From Bryobacteraceae bacterium (lineage in GTDB: Bacteria > Acidobacteriota > Terriglobia > Bryobacterales > Bryobacteraceae), in assembly GCA_026002875.1 (NCBI GenBank), contig BPGE01000001.1, positions 4,216,001-4,280,000 of the forward strand: a stretch of DNA of 64,000 nucleotides, given 5' to 3'. The notes under the pieces were generated by a model that saw only the letters and a list, made by a program, of their open reading frames with translations, was not told where the DNA came from and searched no databases. Below are positions 52,920-60,598 of the stretch, piece after piece (positions within the stretch are counted from its first letter, which is position 1; every line of letters begins with the position of its first letter). Position numbers and translations under genes: made by a program.

Positions 52920-53639
52920 ATGAAAGTCTCCGTCATCCTCCCCGCCGCCGGCCTCGGCACCCGGATGCGCGCCGCTGCCGAAGCCACAGGCACCAGCCGG
53001 AAGCAGTTCATGCTGCTGGAAGGCGTGCCCATCCTGATCCACACCGTGCGGAAGTTCGTCGCTTCGCACCATGTGACGGAAGTCGTCATCGCCCTGCGGT
53101 CCGAAGACATCCCGTGGGTCGAAGAGATGATCGCCCACGAGAAGTTCCACAAGACCGTGCGCTGCGTCGTGGGCGGCGAGACGCGGCAGGAGTCCGTCGC
53201 CAACGCCCTCGCCTCTGTCGGCGGAGACGTGGATCTGGTGGCCGTTCACGACGCCGTGCGGCCGTTCGTTTCGCAGGAAATCATCTCCGCGGTCATCCTT
53301 GAAGCGGCGCATCACGGAGCTGCCATCGTGGGCATCGTTCCCGTGGACACGGTCAAGCAGGTGCACCGCCATGTCGTCCGCGGCACGCTGAACCGCGACC
53401 GCCTGGTGCTGGCACAGACGCCTCAGGTGTTCCGCACGGAACTCCTCCGCGAGGCATTCGCCAAGGCCCGCGAGGACGGCTTCACAGGCACCGACGAGTC
53501 CAGCCTTGTCGAGCGTCTGGAAACCGTCGAGATCCGCGTCGTCGCCGGCTCGGACCGCAACATCAAGATCACGCGCCCCTCCGACATGGAACTCGCCGAG
53601 CTGTTCCTCGAGCTCGAGCGCGAAAAGGAGGCGGGCTGA
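52920..53639 (+). CDS. ispD: 2-C-methyl-D-erythritol 4-phosphate cytidylyltransferase
   Basis: A 239-residue enzyme of the non-mevalonate isoprenoid pathway joining MEP and CTP to form CDP-ME. Motifs: VILPAAGLGTRMRAAAE with the CTP-binding glycine loop, SRKQFMLLEGVPILIHT, RCVVGGETRQESVANAL, VAVHDAVRPFVS with catalytic-site Asp and Arg, VPVDTVKQV and the closing NIKITRPSDMELAEL. Length is normal. It precedes ispF with a one-base overlap (TGATG), so the two steps are made together; ispE, which acts between them, is not in the window. Confidence 0.95.
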   Translation: MKVSVILPAAGLGTRMRAAAEATGTSRKQFMLLEGVPILIHTVRKFVASHHVTEVVIALRSEDIPWVEEMIAHEKFHKTVRCVVGGETRQESVANALASVGGDVDLVAVHDAVRPFVSQEIISAVILEAAHHGAAIVGIVPVDTVKQVHRHVVRGTLNRDRLVLAQTPQVFRTELLREAFAKAREDGFTGTDESSLVERLETVEIRVVAGSDRNIKITRPSDMELAELFLELEREKEAG

Positions 53640-54118
53640 TGGACATCCGCATCGGTCTCGGCTGGGACAACCACCGCCTGGCCGAAGGCCGCGCGCTCAT
53701 TCTCGGCGGCGTCCGCGTCCCCTGCGAATTCGGCTTCGACGCGCACTCCGACGGCGACATCCTCCTGCACGCCGTCACGGACGCATTGCTCGGCGCTCTG
53801 GCGCTCGGCGACATCGGCATGCATTTCCCTGACACCGATCCGCGCTGGAAGGACTGCGATTCGGGCGTATTCGTCCGCCATGCCGCATCGCTCGTGCGCG
53901 AGCGCGGCTACCGCATCGGCAACGTCGACGCCACGGTGATTCTGCAGCGCCCGAAACTCGGCGATCTCCGCGCGCAGATCCGCGCAAACCTCGCCGCGCT
54001 GCTGGAGCTCGACCCCGCGCAGGTCTCCGTCAAGTTCAAAACGGCCGAGAAAGTCGGCCCCGTGGGCGAGGGCAGGTCCGCCGAAGCGCAGGCTGCCGTG
54101 CTGATCGTCAGGGACTGA
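53639..54118 (+). CDS. ispF: 2-C-methyl-D-erythritol 2,4-cyclodiphosphate synthase
   Basis: A 159-residue trimeric zinc enzyme that cyclises CDP-ME 2-phosphate to MEcPP with loss of CMP. The metal site is Asp10 and His12 in GLGWDNHRLAEG (the usual form is GYDVH) together with the His of FDAHSDGDILLHAVTDALLG; LGDIGMHFPDTDPRWK and VDATVILQRPKL follow. The C-terminus has KFKTAEKVGPVGEGRSAEAQ, where most family members have KATTTEKLGFTGRGEGIAAQ. The two small departures do not remove ligands. It overlaps ispD by one base and the convergent folK by 11. Confidence 0.93.
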   Translation: MDIRIGLGWDNHRLAEGRALILGGVRVPCEFGFDAHSDGDILLHAVTDALLGALALGDIGMHFPDTDPRWKDCDSGVFVRHAASLVRERGYRIGNVDATVILQRPKLGDLRAQIRANLAALLELDPAQVSVKFKTAEKVGPVGEGRSAEAQAAVLIVRD

Positions 54119-54620
54119 CCAGATCCGCAGCCCACTCTGCGCCTTCCAGCTCCGCCACGCCCGCCGGATCGTCCAGCCGGACGAGCAGTTCCTGCGCTGT
54201 CCGTCCCAGCACGGGATGCCGCCATCCAGGCGCCACCGCCACGAGCGGCTCGAGCACGAAACGCCGTTCATGCATCCGCGGGTGCGGCACTTCCAGCCCC
54301 AGAGCACTGATCACCTCGGCCCCGTAAAACAGCAGGTCCAGATCCAGCGTGCGCGGGCCGTCTTTCTCGCGCCGCACGCGCCCGCGCCGCGCCTCGATTG
54401 ACAGCAGCGCCTGCAGCAGAGCGCGCGCCCCGAGCCCCGTCTCGAGCAGCGCCACGGCATTCAGAAACGGCGGCTGCTCCCGCAACCCGACCGGCTCGGT
54501 CTCGAACAGCGGCGACACCGCGCGCAGCCGCCCCAGCGCGCGCAACTCCCGCAACGCCTCGCGCAAATGGTTCCGCCGGTCTCCCAGGTTCGAGCCCAGC
54601 GCGACGCCCGCCTCAATCAC
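54108..54620 (-). CDS. folK: 2-amino-4-hydroxy-6-hydroxymethyldihydropteridine pyrophosphokinase
   Basis: A 170-residue folate enzyme transferring pyrophosphate from ATP to 6-hydroxymethyl-dihydropterin. Hallmarks: VALGSNLGDRRNHLREALRE, VSPLFETEPVG, PPFLNAVALLETGLGARALL, RREKDGPRTLDLDLLFYG with the two Mg2+-binding Asp, and VPHPRMHERRFVLEPLVAVA. The GTG start at 54620 overlaps the folB stop by eight bases, which gives the usual N-terminus. It is the last gene of the run that starts at 60519. Convergent overlap with ispF is 11 bases. Confidence 0.94.
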   Translation of the reverse strand: MIEAGVALGSNLGDRRNHLREALRELRALGRLRAVSPLFETEPVGLREQPPFLNAVALLETGLGARALLQALLSIEARRGRVRREKDGPRTLDLDLLFYGAEVISALGLEVPHPRMHERRFVLEPLVAVAPGWRHPVLGRTAQELLVRLDDPAGVAELEGAEWAADLVSP

Positions 54621-54975
54621 CGCGGCGCCTCGTGATCCCGACGCCCGCCCAGTCCACTCCTTCCGCGCGCAGCGCGCCCGGCTTGCGCACCAGCACGCGC
54701 ACGGCTTCCGCGGGGAACTCCTCCAGAATCGCGGCCGCGATTCTCTCCGCCAGCGTTTCCACCAGCGCATACGGCTGCTGCCCGGCGACGGAATCCAGCT
54801 TCCGCCGGACAGCCGCGTAATCAATCGAAAACCGCAGGTCGTCCCTCCGCGCGGCTTCGCGCGTGTCCACGGCGAGTTCGACGTCGACCACCAGCTCCTG
54901 CGGCTGCGCGCGCTCCTGCTCCGTCACCCCGATCCGCGCCTGCAGCCGCGCCCCGCTCAGAATCACCTGATCCAT
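54613..54975 (-). CDS. folB: Dihydroneopterin aldolase
   Basis: A 120-residue protein of the T-fold superfamily cleaving 7,8-dihydroneopterin to 6-hydroxymethyl-dihydropterin and glycolaldehyde. It opens VILSGARLQARIGVTEQERA with the conserved Gly and Glu near the pterin pocket, then QELVVDVELAVDT, SIDYAAVRRKLDSV and VETLAERIAAAILEEFP with the pterin-anchoring Glu, ending VRVLVRKPGAL. Its start overlaps the folP stop by 13 bases and its stop overlaps folK by eight. Confidence 0.9.
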   Translation of the reverse strand: MDQVILSGARLQARIGVTEQERAQPQELVVDVELAVDTREAARRDDLRFSIDYAAVRRKLDSVAGQQPYALVETLAERIAAAILEEFPAEAVRVLVRKPGALRAEGVDWAGVGITRRRGD

Positions 54976-55766
54976 GCCACGCCCCGCACCGCGTCGGCGA
55001 CGCTCAGCGCTTTCCGCACCGGCCGGACATCATGCACGCGCACGATCGACGCGCCGTTCATCGCGCCGATCACGGCCGCGGCGATGGTTCCTTCCAGCCG
55101 TTCGCCGATCTCTTCCATGCCCGGCAGCACGCCGAGAAACGATTTGCGCGACGGTCCGATCAGGATCGGACATTCCAGCGCGCGCAGCTCGCCCAGCCGC
55201 CGCAGCGCCTCGAAGCTCTGCGCCGGCGTCTTGGCGAACCCGATGCCCGGATCGACGTAGATCTCGCGCACGCCGGCCTCGCGCGCCCTCTCCACTCGCG
55301 GGCGCAGCTCCGCGATGATCTCGCCCATCACGTCCGCGTACACCGCATGCTGCCGCATGGTCTGCGGCGTGCCGCGCATATGCATGATCACCACGCCCGC
55401 GCCCGCGGCCGCCGCCACGCGCGCCATCTCCGGATCGGCCAGGCCGCTGACGTCGTTGATCAGCGTGGCGCCGGCGTTCAGGCATGCGGCGGCCACGCGC
55501 GGCTTCATCGTATCGATCGAGACGCGCACGCGCGGGTCCAGCGCCAGCAGCTCCACCACGGGCAGCACGCGCTCGAGCTCCACGTCCTCCGGAACCGGTC
55601 CGGCCCCGGGCCGCGTACTCTCGCCGCCCACGTCAATGATGTCGGCCCCTTCGGCGATCAGCCGCCGCGCCTCCTCCACCGCTTCATCCGGCGTGGCGAA
55701 CCGTCCGCCGTCGGAGAACGAATCGGGCGTCACATTCAGGATGCCCATCACCAGCGTCCGGTTCAT
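54963..55766 (-). CDS. folP: Dihydropteroate synthase
   Basis: A 267-residue TIM barrel condensing hydroxymethyl-dihydropterin diphosphate with p-aminobenzoate, the target of sulfonamides. All signatures are canonical: GILNVTPDSFSDGGRF, IIDVGGESTRPGAGPV, VSIDTMKPRVA, LINDVSGLADP, VIMHMRGTPQTM, VDPGIGFAKTPAQSFEALRR and LIGPSRKSFLG. This contrasts with the divergent relative at 5058-5912. The ATG overlaps the stop of the upstream FtsK/nuclease gene by four bases (ATGA), so translation of folP is coupled to that gene. Confidence 0.97.
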   Translation of the reverse strand: MNRTLVMGILNVTPDSFSDGGRFATPDEAVEEARRLIAEGADIIDVGGESTRPGAGPVPEDVELERVLPVVELLALDPRVRVSIDTMKPRVAAACLNAGATLINDVSGLADPEMARVAAAAGAGVVIMHMRGTPQTMRQHAVYADVMGEIIAELRPRVERAREAGVREIYVDPGIGFAKTPAQSFEALRRLGELRALECPILIGPSRKSFLGVLPGMEEIGERLEGTIAAAVIGAMNGASIVRVHDVRPVRKALSVADAVRGVAWIR

Positions 55767-57646
55767 GCCTCTCCTCCGCCAGCCTGCCGCTCCGCCGGGC
55801 CGAAATACCGGCCGCGCGACTCCTCATCGAGCAGCGGCGCCTGAAGCCGCGCGGGATCTCCGCCGGCGCTCCACAGCAGATCGCCGTGGCCGGTCAGATT
55901 CTCCGCGCCTGCTGCATTCAGCACCAGCCGCGATTCGATCGGTTCCGCCACGCGCAGGCAGACGCGCCCGGTCAGATTGGCTTTGATCACTCCCGTCACG
56001 ACGTCCCGGCTGGCCCGCTGCGTCGCCAGCACCAGATGAATGCCCGCGGCGCGCGCCTTCGCCCCCAGCCGCGCGATCCGGTTCTCCAGCTCTTTCCTCC
56101 CGGCGGCGCTCTGCACCAGGTCTGCGTATTCGTCGCAGAGCACCACGATGCGCGGCGGCGCGCTCTTGTCCCGGCTCTTCCATTCGGACAGGTCCGCCGC
56201 GCCCAGCTTCTCCATCCCCCGGTAACGCGACTCCATCTCGTCGATCAGAACATCGAACGCATCGATCATGTCGTCGTCGGGCGGCATCAGCACGGACAGC
56301 CTGTCCCAGAGATACGGCGAACGCCGCAAGCCGGGAAACGCGGTCCGCTTCGGATCGATCAGCACCAGCCGCAGGTCCGCGGGCGTGTGCGTGGCCATCA
56401 GGGCGGCGATGGCCGCACGCATCCACTCGCTCTTGCCGCTGCCTGTCGAGCCTGCTATCAGCAGATGCGGCGTGCGGCTGTCGGCCAGGTCGGCGAAGTG
56501 CGGCCTTCCCGCGAGGTCGACGCCGATCAGCAGCGGCGCCCGGAATTGCGCCGCGGCGCGGAGATTCAGGTTCCTGAAGAAGACCGTCTCGCGGTCCGGC
56601 CGCGGGATCTCCAGCAGAACGCAGCCCTCGCCTTTGCGGAGAATCGGCGCGGACTTCAGCCCGAGCTGCACCTGCAGATCATGCGCCTCCGCCATCACGC
56701 GGCGCACGCTCGCGCGCGGCGCCAGCCGCACCGGGATCTGCAGGAACGACGGCCCCGCCAGCACGGGCTGCCCGAGGCTGACATCATGGCCGCGGGCGCG
56801 CAGCACGCCAATCGCCTTCTCAGCCAGCTTCAGGTGCTCCGGCGTGGCGTGCCGGGGCGCAGGGGCCGTCTCTTCAAACAGCGGCGCCAGAGGCCTGCGG
56901 ACGGCGGGCGCCGCCACTCCCGCCAGTTTTCCGATCAGCTGCACCAGCCGCTCCTGCACCTGCCGCATCCCCGCCGCGTCCAACAGCGTCTGCCGCAGCC
57001 CGGGATCGAAACTCACCAGCGCCGCGGCGCCGTTCTCGCCGTTGGCTTCCAGCATGCGGTGATAGAGGCAGAGCTGCGCCGCGTCCGCCTCCGGAGCCGT
57101 GGACGCGAGCTTCCATTCCACGACGATCCACCGCCCGCTGGAGGGATCGCGGAACAGCGCGTCCAGCGTGCCGCGCACCTCTACCGGCGCCGTCCAGTCC
57201 GGCTGCGACACGCGCCACGTCAGGGGCAGCTCGGTCCGCACCAGATTCTCCGCGCCCTGCCAGCCGCGGCCGCTCCGCCATTGGATCAGCCCGCGTTCTC
57301 TGCATTCCCGCAGCACGCCGGCCAGCCACGCTGCGAAGCCCTGCACGCCGCTCCACAGCCGCACCAGCGCCTGCGGATTGTCTTCGAACGCCCGAGCCGA
57401 CTCCTCCAGCTCCGGCCCCAGCGCGTGTTCGTACAACGCCGCCGCATACGCGCTGGCCGCGTCTTCCGCTTCGAGGCGCGCGTCGTCGAACCACTGTTGC
57501 CACGCGGCCTCCGACTCGCCGCCCAGAGCCTTCCCGGCCACGAGATGGAACAGACGTCCGGCCTCCGCTCCGGCCCCGTCGGAGTCCGGCGCGCCCGCCG
57601 CCCGCCAGATCTCGCGGCGGATGTCGGATACGGTCACTGCCGCCAT
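55763..57646 (-). CDS. RecB-like nuclease domain fused to FtsK/HerA-type translocase
   Basis: A 627-residue protein. Residues 1-230 follow the RecB/Cas4 nuclease pattern: His34 in GRLFHLVAGKAL, Asp162 in RGTLDALFRD, Glu177 and Lys179 in WIVVEWKLA, then Gln191 and Tyr195 in AQLCLYHRML. After a linker comes an FtsK-type motor: Walker A AGSTGSGKS with Lys405, PRIVVLCDEYADLV with Asp505-Glu506, and IHLVLATQRASRDVVTGVIK. So one chain joins a DNA nuclease to a DNA pump. It lacks the membrane and gamma domains of chromosomal FtsK. ATG 57646 lies 19 bases after the AAA gene; an upstream in-frame start would overlap that gene by 77 bases. The stop overlaps folP (ATGA). Role unknown; DNA processing or defence is inferred. 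Confidence 0.72.
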   Translation of the reverse strand: MAAVTVSDIRREIWRAAGAPDSDGAGAEAGRLFHLVAGKALGGESEAAWQQWFDDARLEAEDAASAYAAALYEHALGPELEESARAFEDNPQALVRLWSGVQGFAAWLAGVLRECRERGLIQWRSGRGWQGAENLVRTELPLTWRVSQPDWTAPVEVRGTLDALFRDPSSGRWIVVEWKLASTAPEADAAQLCLYHRMLEANGENGAAALVSFDPGLRQTLLDAAGMRQVQERLVQLIGKLAGVAAPAVRRPLAPLFEETAPAPRHATPEHLKLAEKAIGVLRARGHDVSLGQPVLAGPSFLQIPVRLAPRASVRRVMAEAHDLQVQLGLKSAPILRKGEGCVLLEIPRPDRETVFFRNLNLRAAAQFRAPLLIGVDLAGRPHFADLADSRTPHLLIAGSTGSGKSEWMRAAIAALMATHTPADLRLVLIDPKRTAFPGLRRSPYLWDRLSVLMPPDDDMIDAFDVLIDEMESRYRGMEKLGAADLSEWKSRDKSAPPRIVVLCDEYADLVQSAAGRKELENRIARLGAKARAAGIHLVLATQRASRDVVTGVIKANLTGRVCLRVAEPIESRLVLNAAGAENLTGHGDLLWSAGGDPARLQAPLLDEESRGRYFGPAERQAGGGEA

Positions 57647-57665
57647 GGATGCGTTCTGCAAAGAA

Positions 57666-59486
57666 TCACGCTCCGCGCCGCTCGAAAAGAACCTGCGCAG
57701 GGCGCCCGACAGACGCCACGATGTCTGCAGCCTGATCCGCACAGCGCCTCGCCTCCTCGGCCGGGATCCCCAGCCTCTCCGCGGCCTCTTCCACGGTCAC
57801 CACTTTGCACTCCCGGATCAGCTCCACCAGCGCATCGGCGGACAGCGCCCGCGCATTCGCGCCGGACTCCGCCGCCTCCGTCTCCAGGTCCCGCATCAGC
57901 CCGTCCAGTTCCTCCGGCAGCCCGCTCCGCAGCCAGTGCTCGACGAACTCCCGCGTCAGCGTCTCCCCATCGCTGTGCAGATCGCCGGCGGCCGCATCGG
58001 CCAGCAGCGTGCGGCAGGCTTCCAGCGCGGCCAGCGTTTCGGCGGAAAGCCGCACCATCCGCGCACCCGCCGCTTCCAGCCTCTCCAGTTCCGCCCGTGT
58101 CTTCGGCGCTCTCGCGCTGACGGGCAGCGCCGCCGCCCGCACGACGCGCACCTGGCGGACATCCGGCAAGGACGCCAGCTTTCGCAGCCGCCGCACCGCG
58201 CCGCGCATTTCCCTCTGGTTGAAAACAACCACGGCCAGCGTCCGCCCATCCTTTTCGAGCAGCAGATCCACTCCCGCCGGCCGCGGTTCGACCAGCTGCC
58301 ATCCGGCCAGCGGCGCAAGCCGCCGCAGCCCGTCCAGCAGAAAATCGTTCCCGGGCGCCCCCGCCCTCGGGCGCATCTCCTCCGTTCTGCTGCGCAGCTC
58401 CCGCTCCAGAAAAGCCGTCAGGTTCCGGTCCTTCGCCGGAGGCTTGCCCGTCTGAAGCTGTTCGAACAGATCCCGCGCGGCGCTGATCAGCCGCCGCGGC
58501 GTGATGGATGGCCCGCGCATCAGCAGGTGGCGCACGGCATACTCGGTGAACGGCCACAGCCTGTCGCCCTGCCGCGCGGGATGCTCGCGCAGCCGCGTCT
58601 CCGCGTCGAGCCGCGCCGCCAACAGTTCGCCGGCCTCGGCGTGGTTCAGCGGCAGCAGTTCAATGCGCACCTCGCCCATGCGGTCCAGATCGGCGCGGTG
58701 CACGCTGTTTTCGAGCGTGCCGAGGAAGCTCGTCTGCACGCATGTGACCAGCACGATGTTGGAGGTCTCGTCGCGCAACGCAGCCGCCGCCGAGCCGAGC
58801 GCCGCCAGGCCGCGCGGGTCCTGCGAGTCCGATTGCATCGCCTCCACCTGATCCAGCGCCAGCAGCACCGGCGACGGCGCCGCCAGCGCGATCAGCTCCT
58901 TCAGGATCCGGCGCGCCTCGTCCTCGGCTGACTCTTCCTCATCCGTTCCTTCATCGGAGATGCCCAGCAGCTGCAGCGCTCTGTCAGGCAGACGGTCCCC
59001 CTTCAGCCATGCCTCGCATTCCCGCACGTGCCGGGCTTCCCGCCAGCATTGCAGCACGTGCGCCAGCGAAAAGCTGCATGCGTCCTGCAGCCGCTCCCCG
59101 GCCCCCGCCAGCAGCCGCTCCAGTTGCGCGGCGCCGTCCGGCAGCCTGTGCAGCAGATCGTCGGCGAATTCCCGCCGCAGGTGCCGCCACAGCGTCTGGG
59201 GACCGCATTGCAGGCGGAACCCTGAAAACAGCACCCCCTGTTGCAGGCACCACCGCCTCACCCGGTTCAGCAGGTGCGTCTTCCCGCTGCCGGGTTCGCC
59301 GAACAGCAGAATTCCGCATCCGCCCCCGCGCTCCATCGCCGCCACCTCCCGGAAGATTCGCGCCGAGGCGTCCGCGTGGATCCCCGGAACGTCCACCCAG
59401 TCCTTGTCCCACGCGTCCCGCGTGATGCCGCTGCGGAACGGGTTCGGAATGCCCTCCAGCTCACGCACGAGCGCTGATGCTGACAT
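57666..59486 (-). CDS. AAA ATPase, middle gene of the wHTH/ATPase/nuclease-translocase operon
   Basis: A 606-residue protein. An N-terminal ATPase (about residues 1-320) has Walker A ILLFGEPGSGKTHLL with Lys69, Walker B VLLALDQVEAMQ and a sensor-like SNIVLVTCVQTSFLG, the layout of ORC/STAND-like loaders. Residues about 340-470 include VDLLLEKDGRTLAVVVFNQR, a strand pattern like a degenerate restriction-nuclease fold without a clear active site. The C-terminus has a short helix-turn-helix-like part (VVTVEEAAERLGIPAEEARR). ATG 59486 is preceded by GGGA at good spacing; an ATG at 59504 adds six residues. It overlaps the wHTH gene by 26 bases or more, so the two are coupled. Function not established. 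Confidence 0.68.
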   Translation of the reverse strand: MSASALVRELEGIPNPFRSGITRDAWDKDWVDVPGIHADASARIFREVAAMERGGGCGILLFGEPGSGKTHLLNRVRRWCLQQGVLFSGFRLQCGPQTLWRHLRREFADDLLHRLPDGAAQLERLLAGAGERLQDACSFSLAHVLQCWREARHVRECEAWLKGDRLPDRALQLLGISDEGTDEEESAEDEARRILKELIALAAPSPVLLALDQVEAMQSDSQDPRGLAALGSAAAALRDETSNIVLVTCVQTSFLGTLENSVHRADLDRMGEVRIELLPLNHAEAGELLAARLDAETRLREHPARQGDRLWPFTEYAVRHLLMRGPSITPRRLISAARDLFEQLQTGKPPAKDRNLTAFLERELRSRTEEMRPRAGAPGNDFLLDGLRRLAPLAGWQLVEPRPAGVDLLLEKDGRTLAVVVFNQREMRGAVRRLRKLASLPDVRQVRVVRAAALPVSARAPKTRAELERLEAAGARMVRLSAETLAALEACRTLLADAAAGDLHSDGETLTREFVEHWLRSGLPEELDGLMRDLETEAAESGANARALSADALVELIRECKVVTVEEAAERLGIPAEEARRCADQAADIVASVGRPAQVLFERRGA

Positions 59487-60519
59487 AGTACGTCCCGGCT
59501 CCATCCGCCACCAGTGCCGCCCTTTCCTCGGCTGTCAGCCTCATCGCGTGATCGTGCGGCGCCATGTAGACGAACTGCTTCCGCAGCAGCTCCAGCGCCG
59601 CTGCATCGAACTGCTCTTTCGAGAGGTGCTGCAGCGCCGCGCGCCGTCTCAGCCTTGCCACCGGGTTCGGCGGAGGGCTCTCCTGCTCCAGCCGCAGCAG
59701 CTCCGCGAACACTTCCTCCGCCCGCGCCGCTCCGCGCGGTTCGAAGGCCAGGAAGCGCCGGATCTCTTCCTCCCGGATGCCCAGCCGCCGCCACTCCTCG
59801 ATCAGGCGCTCGAGCACCGGGCGGTAGACGTCGAGCAGGGCGTTCCGGTGCTCGGCGCGGACGCACGCCTCCACTTTCTTTCCGTCGATCCGCAGAGTGT
59901 GCAGGATCACGCGCCCCTGGCTGACCAGATCGCCCGCCGCAGCCGCCCAGCGCCCGGCAGGCACGCCCTTCAGGCGCGCCTTCGCCTGCTTCAGCCACTC
60001 AGTGCGGAGCATCGCGCGGCTGCCCAGCGTGTCCAGCAGAAGCTCGGGCACGGACTCCGCGGGACTCAGCCGCCACCACGCCGGCGTCTTGCCTGGCCAG
60101 ACGTGCAGCCGCCGCGAGCGCTCCATCTCCGCCAGACGCTCTCTCAGCGGCTGCGGATCCAGCGTCTTCGGCCACACGGCGGCCAGCAGCTTCTTCTCGG
60201 GAACCGGCGCGGCCGCGGTCCGCAATGTCTCTTCCACGCGCTGCGCCGCCTCATCCAGCCAGACATCCAGCGGGCGCACGCTCCACAGGATGCCCTTGCG
60301 CGCGGCGGGCAGGCGGTGCGCCAGGCCCTGCGCTTCCAGCTCTGCCAGAGCCTGTTCGATCACGGCCGGTTTCGGCGCCGGCTTCGACGGCCACTGCTTC
60401 CGGACCTGCGCCGCCGTCCACAGGCCGGGCGCTTCCGCCAGAAGCGCCGCCACTGCGGCGTGGGACGTCCCGGAACCTCCGCCAGCGCCGTCTGAAAACA
60501 GGGGCAGCACGGAATTCAC
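59461..60519 (-). CDS. Multi winged-helix protein, first gene of the nuclease-translocase operon
   Basis: A 352-residue soluble protein starting with GTG, with AGGAG five bases upstream. It is built of repeated winged-helix-like segments: HAAVAALLAEAPGLWTAAQV, then VIEQALAELEAQGLAHRLPA, then PVPEKKLLAAVWPKTLDPQP with LRERLAEMERSRRLHVWPGK, then LLDTLGSRAMLRTEWLKQAK. The second half is helical and Arg-rich. No catalytic motif is seen, so it most likely binds DNA or bridges DNA and the ATPase encoded next. Overlap with the AAA gene points to fixed stoichiometry. Confidence 0.65.
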   Translation of the reverse strand: MNSVLPLFSDGAGGGSGTSHAAVAALLAEAPGLWTAAQVRKQWPSKPAPKPAVIEQALAELEAQGLAHRLPAARKGILWSVRPLDVWLDEAAQRVEETLRTAAAPVPEKKLLAAVWPKTLDPQPLRERLAEMERSRRLHVWPGKTPAWWRLSPAESVPELLLDTLGSRAMLRTEWLKQAKARLKGVPAGRWAAAAGDLVSQGRVILHTLRIDGKKVEACVRAEHRNALLDVYRPVLERLIEEWRRLGIREEEIRRFLAFEPRGAARAEEVFAELLRLEQESPPPNPVARLRRRAALQHLSKEQFDAAALELLRKQFVYMAPHDHAMRLTAEERAALVADGAGTYYVSISARA

Positions 60520-60534
60520 CGCAACTCCTTTTCC

Positions 60535-60540
60535 AGCATA
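60535..60540 (-). promoter_or_regulatory. -10 element TATGCT for the six-gene minus-strand operon
   Basis: TATGCT on the minus strand lies 15 bases before the GTG at 60519, with AGGAG between. It stands back to back with the TATACT element of the divergent GHMP kinase gene at 60581-60586. Confidence 0.35.
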
Positions 60541-60580
60541 ATGCGCTTTCCCGCCGGCGGCTTTTCCCCCGCCGAACCGC

Positions 60581-60586
60581 TATACT
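60581..60586 (+). promoter_or_regulatory. -10 element TATACT for the GHMP kinase/galU operon
   Basis: TATACT ends 12 bases before the ATG at 60599, so the transcript would have a leader of only about six bases and no ribosome-binding site. Confidence 0.4.
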
Positions 60587-60598
60587 CTTCAGTTAGCC

